Assembly (NCBI GenBank): GCA_002067705.1
Contig: MVRL01000087.1
Coordinates: forward strand, 1-64,000
DNA from: Methanosaeta sp. PtaU1.Bin112
GTDB lineage: Archaea; Halobacteriota; Methanosarcinia; Methanotrichales; Methanotrichaceae
Length of the DNA stretch: 64,000 nucleotides
Direction: 5' to 3'
The notes below the pieces were generated by a model. The model searched no databases. It was not told the DNA's origin and saw only the letters and a list, made by a program, of their open reading frames with translations. Position 1 is the first letter of the stretch, and each line of letters starts with the position of its first letter. Position numbers and translations under genes: made by a program. Below are positions 34,029-41,461 of the stretch, piece after piece.

Positions 34029-34988
34029 TCAATCTTTCTTTGAAGAAAGGGCGAATTCATCTACCTCAAGTCCCAGAATTCTCTCTGCTCCGCCAAATAC
34101 ATCTTTCGCAATCCAGGCGCATCCTCGGGCTGCAGCGCATCTCCCCAAGGGCCGGACCCACTGGCCCAGAAGCTTTGACACAAGCGGGCTTATCTCTGCG
34201 GCAGGGCTTCCCGCCAGGAATATCTCAGGGCCCGGCGTGCCCCAATCGCGGCAGAGCACCAGAAGGCCATTTATCTCCATGGCCGCGAACAGCGAAAGCG
34301 ATTCTAGGGCAAATCTCATCTCCTCAGGATGGCATTCATCGAGGCCCGCTCGCCCCATTTTGGAGAGAATGCCGCCCATGTTGAATGCCTGGTTGGCCGT
34401 CATCTTCCCTGAATCGACGTCCCTTATGGCAGCCACATCCAGCGGACCTTGCTTCAGTCCCGGAGCAAAAATGGGCGCATCGATCGCCCCGATTATCCTT
34501 CCCTCCAGCACGGCAAAAGTCACGGTATTAGAGCTGGCATCACAGATTATGAAGTTCCTGCTCTTTTCTCTAAATACGCCATAGGCCAGTCCCACCTTTT
34601 CCGGGCTCATGCCGTGGGAGAAGACCTTCAAGCGAGCATCGACATCGCTGGCGCGATGAATTCCAGGAAGAAGGATGGCGGGCCAGCCCGATGCTCTGAT
34701 GGCCTCGAAGACCTGTGTTCCACCGCCCACATGCTGGCCAGCTCCATCCTGCTGAATCAGGCCGCGATTTGGTGCGTCCTGCAGCCGGACAATTCTGGTG
34801 AGCCCATCACCCATAGAGTAGCTGAGGGCCACCAGATCGACGACATCGCTCCCCAAATTCCGGGCAATCAGCTCCACAATCTCCTCAGCAGAATGGCGGC
34901 TGGCCTCGCGCCTTCCAATCTCCCAGCAGCGTCCTTCTGGGGTTGCAAACCTTATGGCAGTGGTCCCGTGGTCTACTCCTATGAACAT
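34029..34988 (-). CDS. methanogenesis marker protein 12
   Basis: 319 residues from ATG 34988, where the conserved opening MFIGVDHGTTAIRF begins; an upstream extension to 35063 is unlikely. This is an ASKHA-fold (acetate/sugar kinase, Hsp70, actin) protein: phosphate-1 loop VDHGTTAIRF, later NFIICDASSNTVTFA and EIFLAGSPA. The family (TIGR03281) occurs in methanogens and has no known reaction; ATP-dependent maturation of a methanogenesis enzyme or cofactor is a common suggestion. Likely operon with the small protein at 33758. Confidence 0.9.
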   Translation of the reverse strand: MFIGVDHGTTAIRFATPEGRCWEIGRREASRHSAEEIVELIARNLGSDVVDLVALSYSMGDGLTRIVRLQDAPNRGLIQQDGAGQHVGGGTQVFEAIRASGWPAILLPGIHRASDVDARLKVFSHGMSPEKVGLAYGVFREKSRNFIICDASSNTVTFAVLEGRIIGAIDAPIFAPGLKQGPLDVAAIRDVDSGKMTANQAFNMGGILSKMGRAGLDECHPEEMRFALESLSLFAAMEINGLLVLCRDWGTPGPEIFLAGSPAAEISPLVSKLLGQWVRPLGRCAAARGCAWIAKDVFGGAERILGLEVDEFALSSKKD

Positions 34989-35092
34989 GTTATCAGCCCT
35001 ATGCCTGGATTGCAGGCAGCAGGGTATTTTTGCTGGACCTTGATAAGTGTATCCGGCCTTCAAAGATCAGGATAAAGGCCGCGGAAAAAGGA

Positions 35093-35800
35093 TTATCGAT
35101 GAGATCTTATTCCGATCTTGCTCTTTATCAACTGGATGTCCTTTTCCATTCTTCTTAACCGTTCTGTATTGCTGTAATGCACTACATCATCGCGCAGGTC
35201 CCGGATCTCGGCAGTTGTTTCCTCTTGCTTGTCGAGCATCTGATCCAGCTTGCCGATCGTTTTATCTTGCTTGCCGATCATTTGATCTTGCTTGTCAAGC
35301 ATTTGATCTTGTTTGTCGAGCATTTGATCTTGCTTGTCGAGCATTTGATCTTGCTTGTCGAGCATTTGATCTTGCTTGTCGAGCATTTGATCTTGCTTGT
35401 CGAGCATCTGATCCAGCTTGCCGATCGTTTTATCTTGCTTGTCAAGCATTTTATCCATTTTATTATTCATGCCTAAAAGAAGTGGAATTGCTTTATTAAG
35501 CTGAGCTGAGGTATTTATTGCAGCATACGATTCCAGAGGCATAACCGTCCCTGCATACTCTTCGGTCTCGATGCGATCTACCTCTGCAAACTCGGGCTTA
35601 TTCGACCGTACCTGTTCAATAAAGCAGGAAATGCACTCTTCATCCCCTTCTGCCTGGATAACGACGGTTGAGTTTTTTCCTTCAATGCGGTTTCCTGCAT
35701 AAAATCCTTGCAGTCCGGCATTCATAGCAACATCAGTAAGCCAAGGTCGATAGCCTACACCATGCACTTTGCAGCCAGTAATTTTAATCTTTACCTTCAT
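35093..35800 (-). CDS. acylphosphatase-domain protein with heptad-repeat coiled-coil tail
   Basis: About 235 residues from ATG 35800, where the acylphosphatase fold begins; the longer frame overlaps cofD and is unlikely. Residues 1-90 match acylphosphatase: GCKVHGVGYRPWL contains the catalytic Arg, and GFYAGNRIEG the catalytic Asn. After a linker, residues about 115-195 are heptads of the type M-L-D-K-Q-D-Q, six of them identical, flanked by T-I-G-K-L-D-Q variants on both sides, then a charged tail. The tail should form a long coiled-coil that multimerises or displays the domain. It lies 50 nt after cofD on the same strand. Role unknown. Confidence 0.78.
   Translation of the reverse strand: MKVKIKITGCKVHGVGYRPWLTDVAMNAGLQGFYAGNRIEGKNSTVVIQAEGDEECISCFIEQVRSNKPEFAEVDRIETEEYAGTVMPLESYAAINTSAQLNKAIPLLLGMNNKMDKMLDKQDKTIGKLDQMLDKQDQMLDKQDQMLDKQDQMLDKQDQMLDKQDQMLDKQDQMIGKQDKTIGKLDQMLDKQEETTAEIRDLRDDVVHYSNTERLRRMEKDIQLIKSKIGIRSHR
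35217..35463. repeat. 21-bp tandem repeat array inside the acylphosphatase gene
   Basis: Successive 21-bp units (plus strand pattern TTGATCTTGCTTGTCGAGCA) run through the region. The central six are nearly identical, differing at single bases, while the flanking ones are diverged. Each unit encodes one heptad, so copy number changes keep the reading frame. Confidence 0.9.
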
Positions 35801-35850
35801 GTCAAACTGCCTTATTTTGCTTGGGACATATATATCGATTTCCGCGTCCC

Positions 35851-36744
35851 TCAATATGTCTCGATGATTTCCAGCAACTTTTTCGCCACCTTGCCGCTCT
35901 CTCTCTTCGTTCTCATGAGGGTGCTCATGCGCTGGCATTCTCCCCTGTAGCTGCTCTTTTTGTCTACTATGAATAGGTCCACCTTGCCGAGAATAGATCG
36001 CACCCCCTCATCATTGGCTGGGACGCGCATCGCGGACATGAATTTGGCAGCAGGGCCGCTCACCGGCCTATCTCCGATAAACGGACTCATAGCCACAACT
36101 CTTTTTCCCTGCAATCTCTCTCGCACACCCTGCAGCGCCAAGATAGGGCCGATGCTGGTCACGGGATTGCTGGGGCCGATGAGAATTGTGTCCTCCTTTT
36201 CCAGGATATCCAGAAAAGCTTGACAGGGAAGGGCAGCGTCCATTCCGGCGAAAATTATGGAGCGAACCTCGGGCAATCCCCGCCGACCTACCCAGAATTC
36301 CTGGAAGTGCATAACTCCCTCCGGGGTGGAAACTACGGTAGAGACAATATCATCGGTCATGGGAACGACCCGCTGAGCAACTCCCAGGGATTCGGCCAGC
36401 GCCTGGGTGGCATGACTGAGTTTAACCCCCCGGCGAAGCAGCTCAGAGCGAAAGATATGAACTGCTCTATCTTTGTCACCCACCAGCAGCTTCTCTTTGA
36501 TGCCCATCATTATAAGAAAATCATGAGTTAGAGTTTTATCGCCCTTAATGCCCCACATCTTTTTATCATCGATTATGTCTGCCAGGGTGTAAATCACTGA
36601 ATCAATATCCGGCGAGATGTAATTTCCGGAGATCCAAAGGTCTTCTGCCGTATTAACGACTACCGAAAGCTCCTCTGGTCTCAAAAGCTCCTTTAGACCC
36701 ATAAGGAGCTTGGGAGTGCCCGTGCCACCGCTTAATATCAGCAT
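35851..36744 (-). CDS. cofD: 2-phospho-L-lactate transferase
   Basis: 297 residues. CofD transfers the lactyl- (or PEP-derived) phosphate moiety from the activated guanylyl donor to Fo, giving F420-0, the redox cofactor of methanogenesis. Signatures: LSGGTGTPKLLMGL at the N-terminus, VVNTAEDLWISGNYISPD (about 28-45), and ILIGPSNPVTSIGPIL (about 187-202). It is third in the operon sepF-zpr1-cofD, 1 nt after zpr1. The product feeds Mtd at 46 kb, which uses F420. Confidence 0.96.
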   Translation of the reverse strand: MLILSGGTGTPKLLMGLKELLRPEELSVVVNTAEDLWISGNYISPDIDSVIYTLADIIDDKKMWGIKGDKTLTHDFLIMMGIKEKLLVGDKDRAVHIFRSELLRRGVKLSHATQALAESLGVAQRVVPMTDDIVSTVVSTPEGVMHFQEFWVGRRGLPEVRSIIFAGMDAALPCQAFLDILEKEDTILIGPSNPVTSIGPILALQGVRERLQGKRVVAMSPFIGDRPVSGPAAKFMSAMRVPANDEGVRSILGKVDLFIVDKKSSYRGECQRMSTLMRTKRESGKVAKKLLEIIETY

Positions 36745-36745
36745 T

Positions 36746-37315
36746 TCAAACGTCCACTATAATCATGCCCGTCTTGAGATGGGCCAGATCTTCGTCCGAG
36801 ATGGTTGATTTAACTGCTCTCTCGCAGTCAATGGCGCTGTTTCCCAGGGGATCTTCGAGAATGAGGGTCAGAGGAAACCGTCCTTCCCTGGCAAGTGTGA
36901 TCTTTTCCAGGATTTCTTCTCCTCTCCGAACGCTTTCCTGGCTTTCTGCCTCTCTGGCCGATCGGGTGGCAAAGCTTACCACACTTTCGATTCGTTCCAG
37001 GACACCCTCGACATTGGTTACGTAAGAATCCGATGAGAATCCCGGCTCGACGTCTACGCCAATCTCAGGAATGCGTAGGGTACCACTGGATGAACGAATC
37101 ACTCTCGCGTCCAGATCCTCAATGCTCGTCACCGGCATGGTGAATCGCACCGGCTCCTTTTGCGTAAGGAGAATGGTATCGTTGTGTCTGAAGCCGCAGC
37201 AACAGACCCCGGCTATCACCAGGGCTTCTCCAAAATGGGGTATGTTCACAGTCTCCCAACTGAATTGCATCTCTTCTGAGCAGATGGGGCATCTCGCGCT
37301 GGTTGTAAGATTCAA
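36746..37315 (-). CDS. ZPR1-related zinc-finger protein
   Basis: 189 residues with one ZPR1 zinc finger: CPICSEEM near residue 9 and VCCCGFR near residue 38 provide the four Cys. The downstream ZPR1 beta-domain is visible as FTMPVTSIEDLDARVIRSSS and TLILEDPLGNSAI. Archaeal members are single-unit versions of eukaryotic ZPR1, which binds or chaperones translation elongation factor 1A. The start overlaps the sepF stop by 4 nt. Confidence 0.9.
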   Translation of the reverse strand: MNLTTSARCPICSEEMQFSWETVNIPHFGEALVIAGVCCCGFRHNDTILLTQKEPVRFTMPVTSIEDLDARVIRSSSGTLRIPEIGVDVEPGFSSDSYVTNVEGVLERIESVVSFATRSAREAESQESVRRGEEILEKITLAREGRFPLTLILEDPLGNSAIDCERAVKSTISDEDLAHLKTGMIIVDV

Positions 37316-37677
37316 TCTTTGCTCCCGACCACCATCTCGCGGTCGATCTTTATGCCGCTAGGCACCAGAATTATCAGATCATCACCAACTCCGGCAATAT
37401 CTCCGGTGACATCATCGATTGCTTTTTTAAGTTCACCAATGGCTCGATCCAGAGCGGCCTTATCCCTCTTCAGACCGGCAATATCCACCAGGATTATATT
37501 GCCAGCGTAAATTTCCTGTTTAATCTCGGGAAGGACTTCAACCCTTCCCAGCTCAGCTACCCTTAAAATGATATCCGGGGAGCCGCTGCCTTCCTCGAAC
37601 TGACCAAGATCGACCTCGGAGTAATCCTGCTCCTTAGACTTTCCAATGAGCTTGAGCTTTTCTAGGAATCCTGCCAT
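37312..37677 (-). CDS. sepF: SepF-like cell division protein
   Basis: 121 residues. The C-terminal DUF552 core (YAGNIILVDIAGLKRDKAAL, AIDDVTGDIAGVGDDLIILV) is preceded by an amphipathic N-terminus (MAGFLEKLKLIGKS) expected to bind membrane. In archaea SepF anchors FtsZ to the membrane at the division site. First gene of an operon with zpr1 and cofD; AATATAAATATA about 35 nt upstream is a probable TATA region. Confidence 0.92.
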   Translation of the reverse strand: MAGFLEKLKLIGKSKEQDYSEVDLGQFEEGSGSPDIILRVAELGRVEVLPEIKQEIYAGNIILVDIAGLKRDKAALDRAIGELKKAIDDVTGDIAGVGDDLIILVPSGIKIDREMVVGSKD

Positions 37678-37728
37678 CTATAAACCCCGCTAGCAAAATG
37701 TGTATTATTATATTTATATTTAACGCAG

Positions 37729-37908
37729 TTACATGTTCACGAGTTTCAACCCCACGAAGCCCATGATCACCATGAAGAGCAGGACGATCAAAGCAAAGCT
37801 CGAAGACCTCATCTCGGCAGGAAGGACCATTTGTGCTCCTAAAATGAGGACGATCATCAGAAATACCAGACCAGTACTCAATCCAATCTCAAGCCAATTC
37901 TTCTTCAC
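37729..37908 (-). CDS. 59-residue two-helix membrane protein
   Basis: GTG start at 37908 with GGAGGA 10 nt upstream, located in the last codons of cofG; stop TAA at 37729. Two hydrophobic helices (GLSTGLVFLMIVLILGAQMV and SFALIVLLFMVIMGFVGLKL) are separated by a short polar loop (LPAEMRSS). The N-terminus is basic (MKKNWLE). It lies 20 nt after cofG and is probably part of the egsA-UPF0179-cofG transcript. Family not recognised. Confidence 0.65.
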   Translation of the reverse strand: MKKNWLEIGLSTGLVFLMIVLILGAQMVLPAEMRSSSFALIVLLFMVIMGFVGLKLVNM

Positions 37909-37928
37909 AAGACTATTGTCCTCCTGCC

Positions 37929-38930
37929 TTAGAAGATATACTTTTTCGCCCGAAGGCCGTCCTCCCCGGCCAGATCACTCACCAGCGATCGGGTTCTATG
38001 GCCATGCCATCCCAGGGCAATAAAGCGAGGATAAACAGGCAGCCTCTCTCTCAAGCTATAGGCCGAGAGATGGTGGTGCAGCTCTTCTTCGCCCGGCCAG
38101 GGACAATCTGGATTAATGCTGTCAACGGTAACAGAGCTAATTCCTCCAAGATCATTCGCACCTACATCAAGAGCTGGTCGCGGGTCCACCAGGTTTGGGG
38201 GGATTTGGATCGCTACCTCAGCAGGAAGAATCCTGCGCGCCATCTCCACCGTTCTGCACAGGTCCGCCATTTCCGGTCGGGGCGCATTCTCCAGATCAGT
38301 CCCAAGCTTCGGATCCAGAGGCTGGATGATAACCTCCTGAATATGGCCATAGTTACTTTGCAGCTGGGCAATCTTGCCGACCGCTTCTATCCGGTCCTGC
38401 ATGCTCTCTCCAATGCCGATCAGTATGCCGGTGGTAAAGGGAATGCGAAGCTCTCCGGTCATGGCTATGTACTGCAGCCTATGGTCCGGTCTCTTGCCGG
38501 GCGATCTTTCGTGGGCCTGCACCTTTGCAGTCGTCTCCAGCATCAGTCCCATTGAGGCATTAAAGGGCTGCAAGCGCAGTAGGTCCTCCCGATCCAGCAG
38601 GCCGGCATTGCAGTGCGGCAGGAGACCGAACTCTATGGCCATCTCGCATAGCTCGACCATGTAGTCGATCAAATCTGCGATGCCAGATTTTGCCTGCAGA
38701 CGATCAAAGCCAGCAACAGCCCAGGGCGCTTCACCCATAGTAAAAAGCGCCTCACTGCATCCGTGAAGAGCTCCCTGTTCCAATAAACGCGCTGCTTCGG
38801 TTCTGGAGAGCAGATGGGCATCTCGAAGTTCCTTTCGAAAAGAGCAATATCCGCAGCGATTCCTGCAGAGATCTGTCACGGGAAGAAAAATATTTTTAGA
38901 GTAGGTAACTGTTTTCATCATTGGATTCAT
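37929..38930 (-). CDS. cofG: FO synthase subunit 1 (7,8-didemethyl-8-hydroxy-5-deazariboflavin synthase)
   Basis: 333-residue radical SAM enzyme. With CofH it makes FO, the deazaflavin chromophore of F420. The 4Fe-4S motif is CRNRCGYC (about 22-29), followed by [14 protein letters not shown]. Other family blocks are [20 protein letters not shown] and [13 protein letters not shown]. It is 3 nt after the UPF0179 gene. CofH is not in this window. Together with cofD 2 kb away this makes a partial F420 gene neighbourhood. Confidence 0.95.
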   Translation of the reverse strand: MNPMMKTVTYSKNIFLPVTDLCRNRCGYCSFRKELRDAHLLSRTEAARLLEQGALHGCSEALFTMGEAPWAVAGFDRLQAKSGIADLIDYMVELCEMAIEFGLLPHCNAGLLDREDLLRLQPFNASMGLMLETTAKVQAHERSPGKRPDHRLQYIAMTGELRIPFTTGILIGIGESMQDRIEAVGKIAQLQSNYGHIQEVIIQPLDPKLGTDLENAPRPEMADLCRTVEMARRILPAEVAIQIPPNLVDPRPALDVGANDLGGISSVTVDSINPDCPWPGEEELHHHLSAYSLRERLPVYPRFIALGWHGHRTRSLVSDLAGEDGLRAKKYIF

Positions 38931-38933
38931 TAT

Positions 38934-39383
38934 TCAGCGACGAAACTCCACCAGCTTCAAGATATTTCCGAGCGGACAGTCTTCCGGAGCCTCGCCCACG
39001 ATATCCACAATGGTGCATCTTTCGCCATCCTTCAGTCCAGATGGATGGCACATATCATACATGCTGCATTCGGAATCATCGCATTTAACGGCTTCAAAGA
39101 CTATCTTAGAACCTGGAAATGCTTTTCTGGCGTCAAAGGCGGCGATTATTGGACTTTCTGCTACCTCTACCGCCCTCACTCCAGCCTCATGGATAGGACA
39201 ATCATGGATCAGATCTCCCCGTGTCCCCAGTATTCTGTAGCGCCTTCTAGGCTCCAGATTGATACACGTGTTTCTTAGCTTGCAGGTCTCGCATTCAGGG
39301 GTGGCGCCCATGAAGGTGAACTCCAGGCCAATGCTGGCCAGCTTCGTTCCGATCAATGTAATTTGTGTGGATGCTTCAGACAT
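38934..39383 (-). CDS. UPF0179 family protein
   Basis: 149 residues containing nine or more Cys in paired groups ([24 protein letters not shown]), characteristic of the UPF0179 archaeal family, for which no function is established. The Cys pattern suggests metal or Fe-S binding. Located between egsA (33 nt upstream) and cofG (3 nt downstream) on the same strand, so likely co-transcribed with both. Confidence 0.88.
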   Translation of the reverse strand: MSEASTQITLIGTKLASIGLEFTFMGATPECETCKLRNTCINLEPRRRYRILGTRGDLIHDCPIHEAGVRAVEVAESPIIAAFDARKAFPGSKIVFEAVKCDDSECSMYDMCHPSGLKDGERCTIVDIVGEAPEDCPLGNILKLVEFRR

Positions 39384-39416
39384 GGTTTATTCTCCTTTTT
39401 CATGATTATTATCAAA

Positions 39417-40466
39417 TCAGATTATCCCGGTCGCTTCTGCAGCCTTTTCTGCCGCTATTTTGTTCAGACCCAAATCCAGTATGGTATAGCGTTCCGGTCG
39501 AATTTCGCGGGCATTTACAAGGGCCAGGATTACGCTATCTGCATCTAAATTCGCTTCTGCAGCTGAGGTAGGTGCACCGACCAACTCCAGCGCCCTTTTT
39601 ATCATCTTCCAATCTCCGCCATGCAGGTACATCATCATTATGGTGCCCAGACCGCAGAGCTCTCCATGCAGAGCCCTTCCCGGTGCAATCTTGTTCATGG
39701 CATGAGCGAACTTATGCTCTGAGCCGCTTGCCGGACGCGACGACCCGGCTATGCTCATTGCCACTCCACTGGATATCAGGGCTTTGATTACTATGCGAGC
39801 TGATTCTTCCAGTCCGGGCCGAATGTCTGCTGCCAGCTCTACAATCATGCGCGCCGTCATGCTGGAGAGCGCGGAAGCATATTCGCTGTACTCCTCATCT
39901 CTCAGGCGATGAGCCAGTTGCCAGTCCAGGATGGCAGTGTAATTGGATATGATGTCGCCGCACCCCGCTGATAGAAGCCTGGCAGGAGCCTGAGATATTA
40001 TCTGGCTGTCCGCTACAATTGCCAGAGGGGATTGAGCCTTGATGGATGTAGTCTCCCCGTTAATCGTTAAAGATGCCTGGGATGAGCAGATGCCGTCATG
40101 CGAAGCCGCAGTGGGGACCGAGAGAAAAGGCACACAGACCCCCAGTGAAGCGAGCTTGGCGATATCTATCGATCTGCCCCCTCCAGCCCCGATCAGAAAG
40201 CCAGCTTTTCTCTCCTGTGCCAGGAGCTTTACGCGATCTACTTCCTCCAGCTTGGAGGCGCTGCAAACGATGGTTTCGAACTCGTAGCCTCGGCTTTCCA
40301 GGAGATCTGATATGGTTTTTCCTATCACATTCCGGGTACGCGGGCCGGAGATGATAAGGGCTGGCCCTTGCAGCTGGAGCTGACGGCAGATATCGGGCAA
40401 CTCCTGTATAGCGCCACTGCCTACCGCTACAATGCGCGGGAGTTCCATCCACCTAGATCCGATCAT
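39417..40466 (-). CDS. egsA: sn-glycerol-1-phosphate dehydrogenase
   Basis: 349 residues (ATG at 40448 is an alternative start). It reduces dihydroxyacetone phosphate to sn-glycerol-1-phosphate, setting the stereochemistry of archaeal lipids. The nucleotide-binding site is IGAGGGRSIDIAKLA. The Zn ligands are in SAGCGDIISNYTAILDW (Asp), SEHKFAHAMNKIAPGRALHG (two His). Upstream gene of a run with UPF0179 and cofG. CarS and the mevalonate genes elsewhere in the window act in the same lipid pathway. Confidence 0.95.
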   Translation of the reverse strand: MIGSRWMELPRIVAVGSGAIQELPDICRQLQLQGPALIISGPRTRNVIGKTISDLLESRGYEFETIVCSASKLEEVDRVKLLAQERKAGFLIGAGGGRSIDIAKLASLGVCVPFLSVPTAASHDGICSSQASLTINGETTSIKAQSPLAIVADSQIISQAPARLLSAGCGDIISNYTAILDWQLAHRLRDEEYSEYASALSSMTARMIVELAADIRPGLEESARIVIKALISSGVAMSIAGSSRPASGSEHKFAHAMNKIAPGRALHGELCGLGTIMMMYLHGGDWKMIKRALELVGAPTSAAEANLDADSVILALVNAREIRPERYTILDLGLNKIAAEKAAEATGII

Positions 40467-40531
40467 TGCTCTCTCACCAGCGAAAAAACAGGGTAAGATA
40501 ATAGTGGTCTATTGCGATATAAAATCATATG

Positions 40532-41290
40532 CTAACAGGTCACAATCTCAGAGCGCAGATCGCCGAGTATGCGATCCCTTATGACATTTACCGCGGAGCT
40601 GGTTCTGTTGCGGGGGCGGGTGATGGGTATCTCAATGATGTCCTTAATCCTCCCCGGTCGAGCAGACATGATGACGATGCGGTCCGCGAGGTAGATGGCT
40701 TCGTCAACGCTGTGGGTCACAAAGACAACGGTCTTTCTCTCCTCTTGCCAGATGCGCAGGAGCTCAGCCTGCATGAGGTTGCGAGTCTGGGCGTCCAGGG
40801 CTCCAAATGGCTCATCCATGAGCAGCGCTTTAGGGCGGTTGACCAGAGCGCGGGCGATCGCCACCCTCTGCTTCATCCCCCCAGATAGCTCATGAGGATA
40901 CCGTGTTTCAAATCGTTCCAGGCCCACCATCTTGAGATATTGCCTGCCCTGAGCCAGTCGCTCTCCAGCAGGTATGCCCTTTAATTCCAGGCCGAAGATG
41001 ATGTTGTCTATGACCGTTCTCCAGGGAAATAATGAGTATTCCTGGAAGACCATGCCCCTCTCAGGGCCAGGACCTCTTATGGGATCGCCATCAAGGGTCA
41101 CTGTGCCTTCCGTCGCTTCTTCGAGACCTGCCACTATGCGCAGCAGTGTAGTCTTGCCGCAGCCTGATGGGCCGATAAAGCAGATAAATTCATTTTCCTC
41201 TATCTCCAGGTTGATGTCCTGAAGGGCTATCATCTCTTTTCCGTCCGCAAAGAATTGCTTGGATACTCCCTTGATCTCCAGCAGAGCCAT
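40532..41290 (-). CDS. ABC transporter ATP-binding protein, nitrate/sulfonate/taurine type
   Basis: About 252 residues from ATG 41290; the longer frame to 41359 adds an unlikely Arg-rich leader. Walker [11 protein letters not shown]-loop [10 protein letters not shown], signature LSGGMKQR, Walker [13 protein letters not shown] and switch His THSVDEA are all intact. The overall type is the SsuB/TauB/NrtD class that imports oxyanions or sulfonates. No permease or binding protein lies next to it, so it is an orphan here. In a coenzyme M-dependent organism, sulfonate or molybdate-like uptake would be plausible, but this is inference. Confidence 0.9.
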   Translation of the reverse strand: MALLEIKGVSKQFFADGKEMIALQDINLEIEENEFICFIGPSGCGKTTLLRIVAGLEEATEGTVTLDGDPIRGPGPERGMVFQEYSLFPWRTVIDNIIFGLELKGIPAGERLAQGRQYLKMVGLERFETRYPHELSGGMKQRVAIARALVNRPKALLMDEPFGALDAQTRNLMQAELLRIWQEERKTVVFVTHSVDEAIYLADRIVIMSARPGRIKDIIEIPITRPRNRTSSAVNVIRDRILGDLRSEIVTC

Positions 41291-41430
41291 TCGGGCTAGG
41301 GTATCGCTGCGGTTAGGTATAGATCTTTCTATTCGAGGTGGTAGTGTACGCGCTGTCAATTGTCAGATTTGTCAAATGTCAGAGCTTGTTCATGTTTTTT
41401 CCGCTTGATCGTAGCTAATCATTAAAAAAA

Positions 41431-41438
41431 TATAAATA
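41431..41438 (+). promoter_or_regulatory. TATA box of the giant surface protein gene
   Basis: TATAAATA preceded by an A-rich stretch lies 24-31 nt before the ATG at 41462, implying a leaderless or near-leaderless mRNA and supporting that start. Confidence 0.6.
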
Positions 41439-41461
41439 GATTGAACGAATAACAGAATTTG

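Noticed and set aside
35250-35420. Regular repeats suggestive of a CRISPR array.
   Set aside because: The units are contiguous 21-bp tandem repeats without unique spacers and lie inside a coding frame.
35047-35499. Plus-strand frames encoding repeated Phe-Asp-Leu-Ala-Cys and His-Leu-Ile-Leu-Leu units.
   Set aside because: They are antisense readings of the 21-bp heptad repeat array in the acylphosphatase gene; the repetition is inherited from it.
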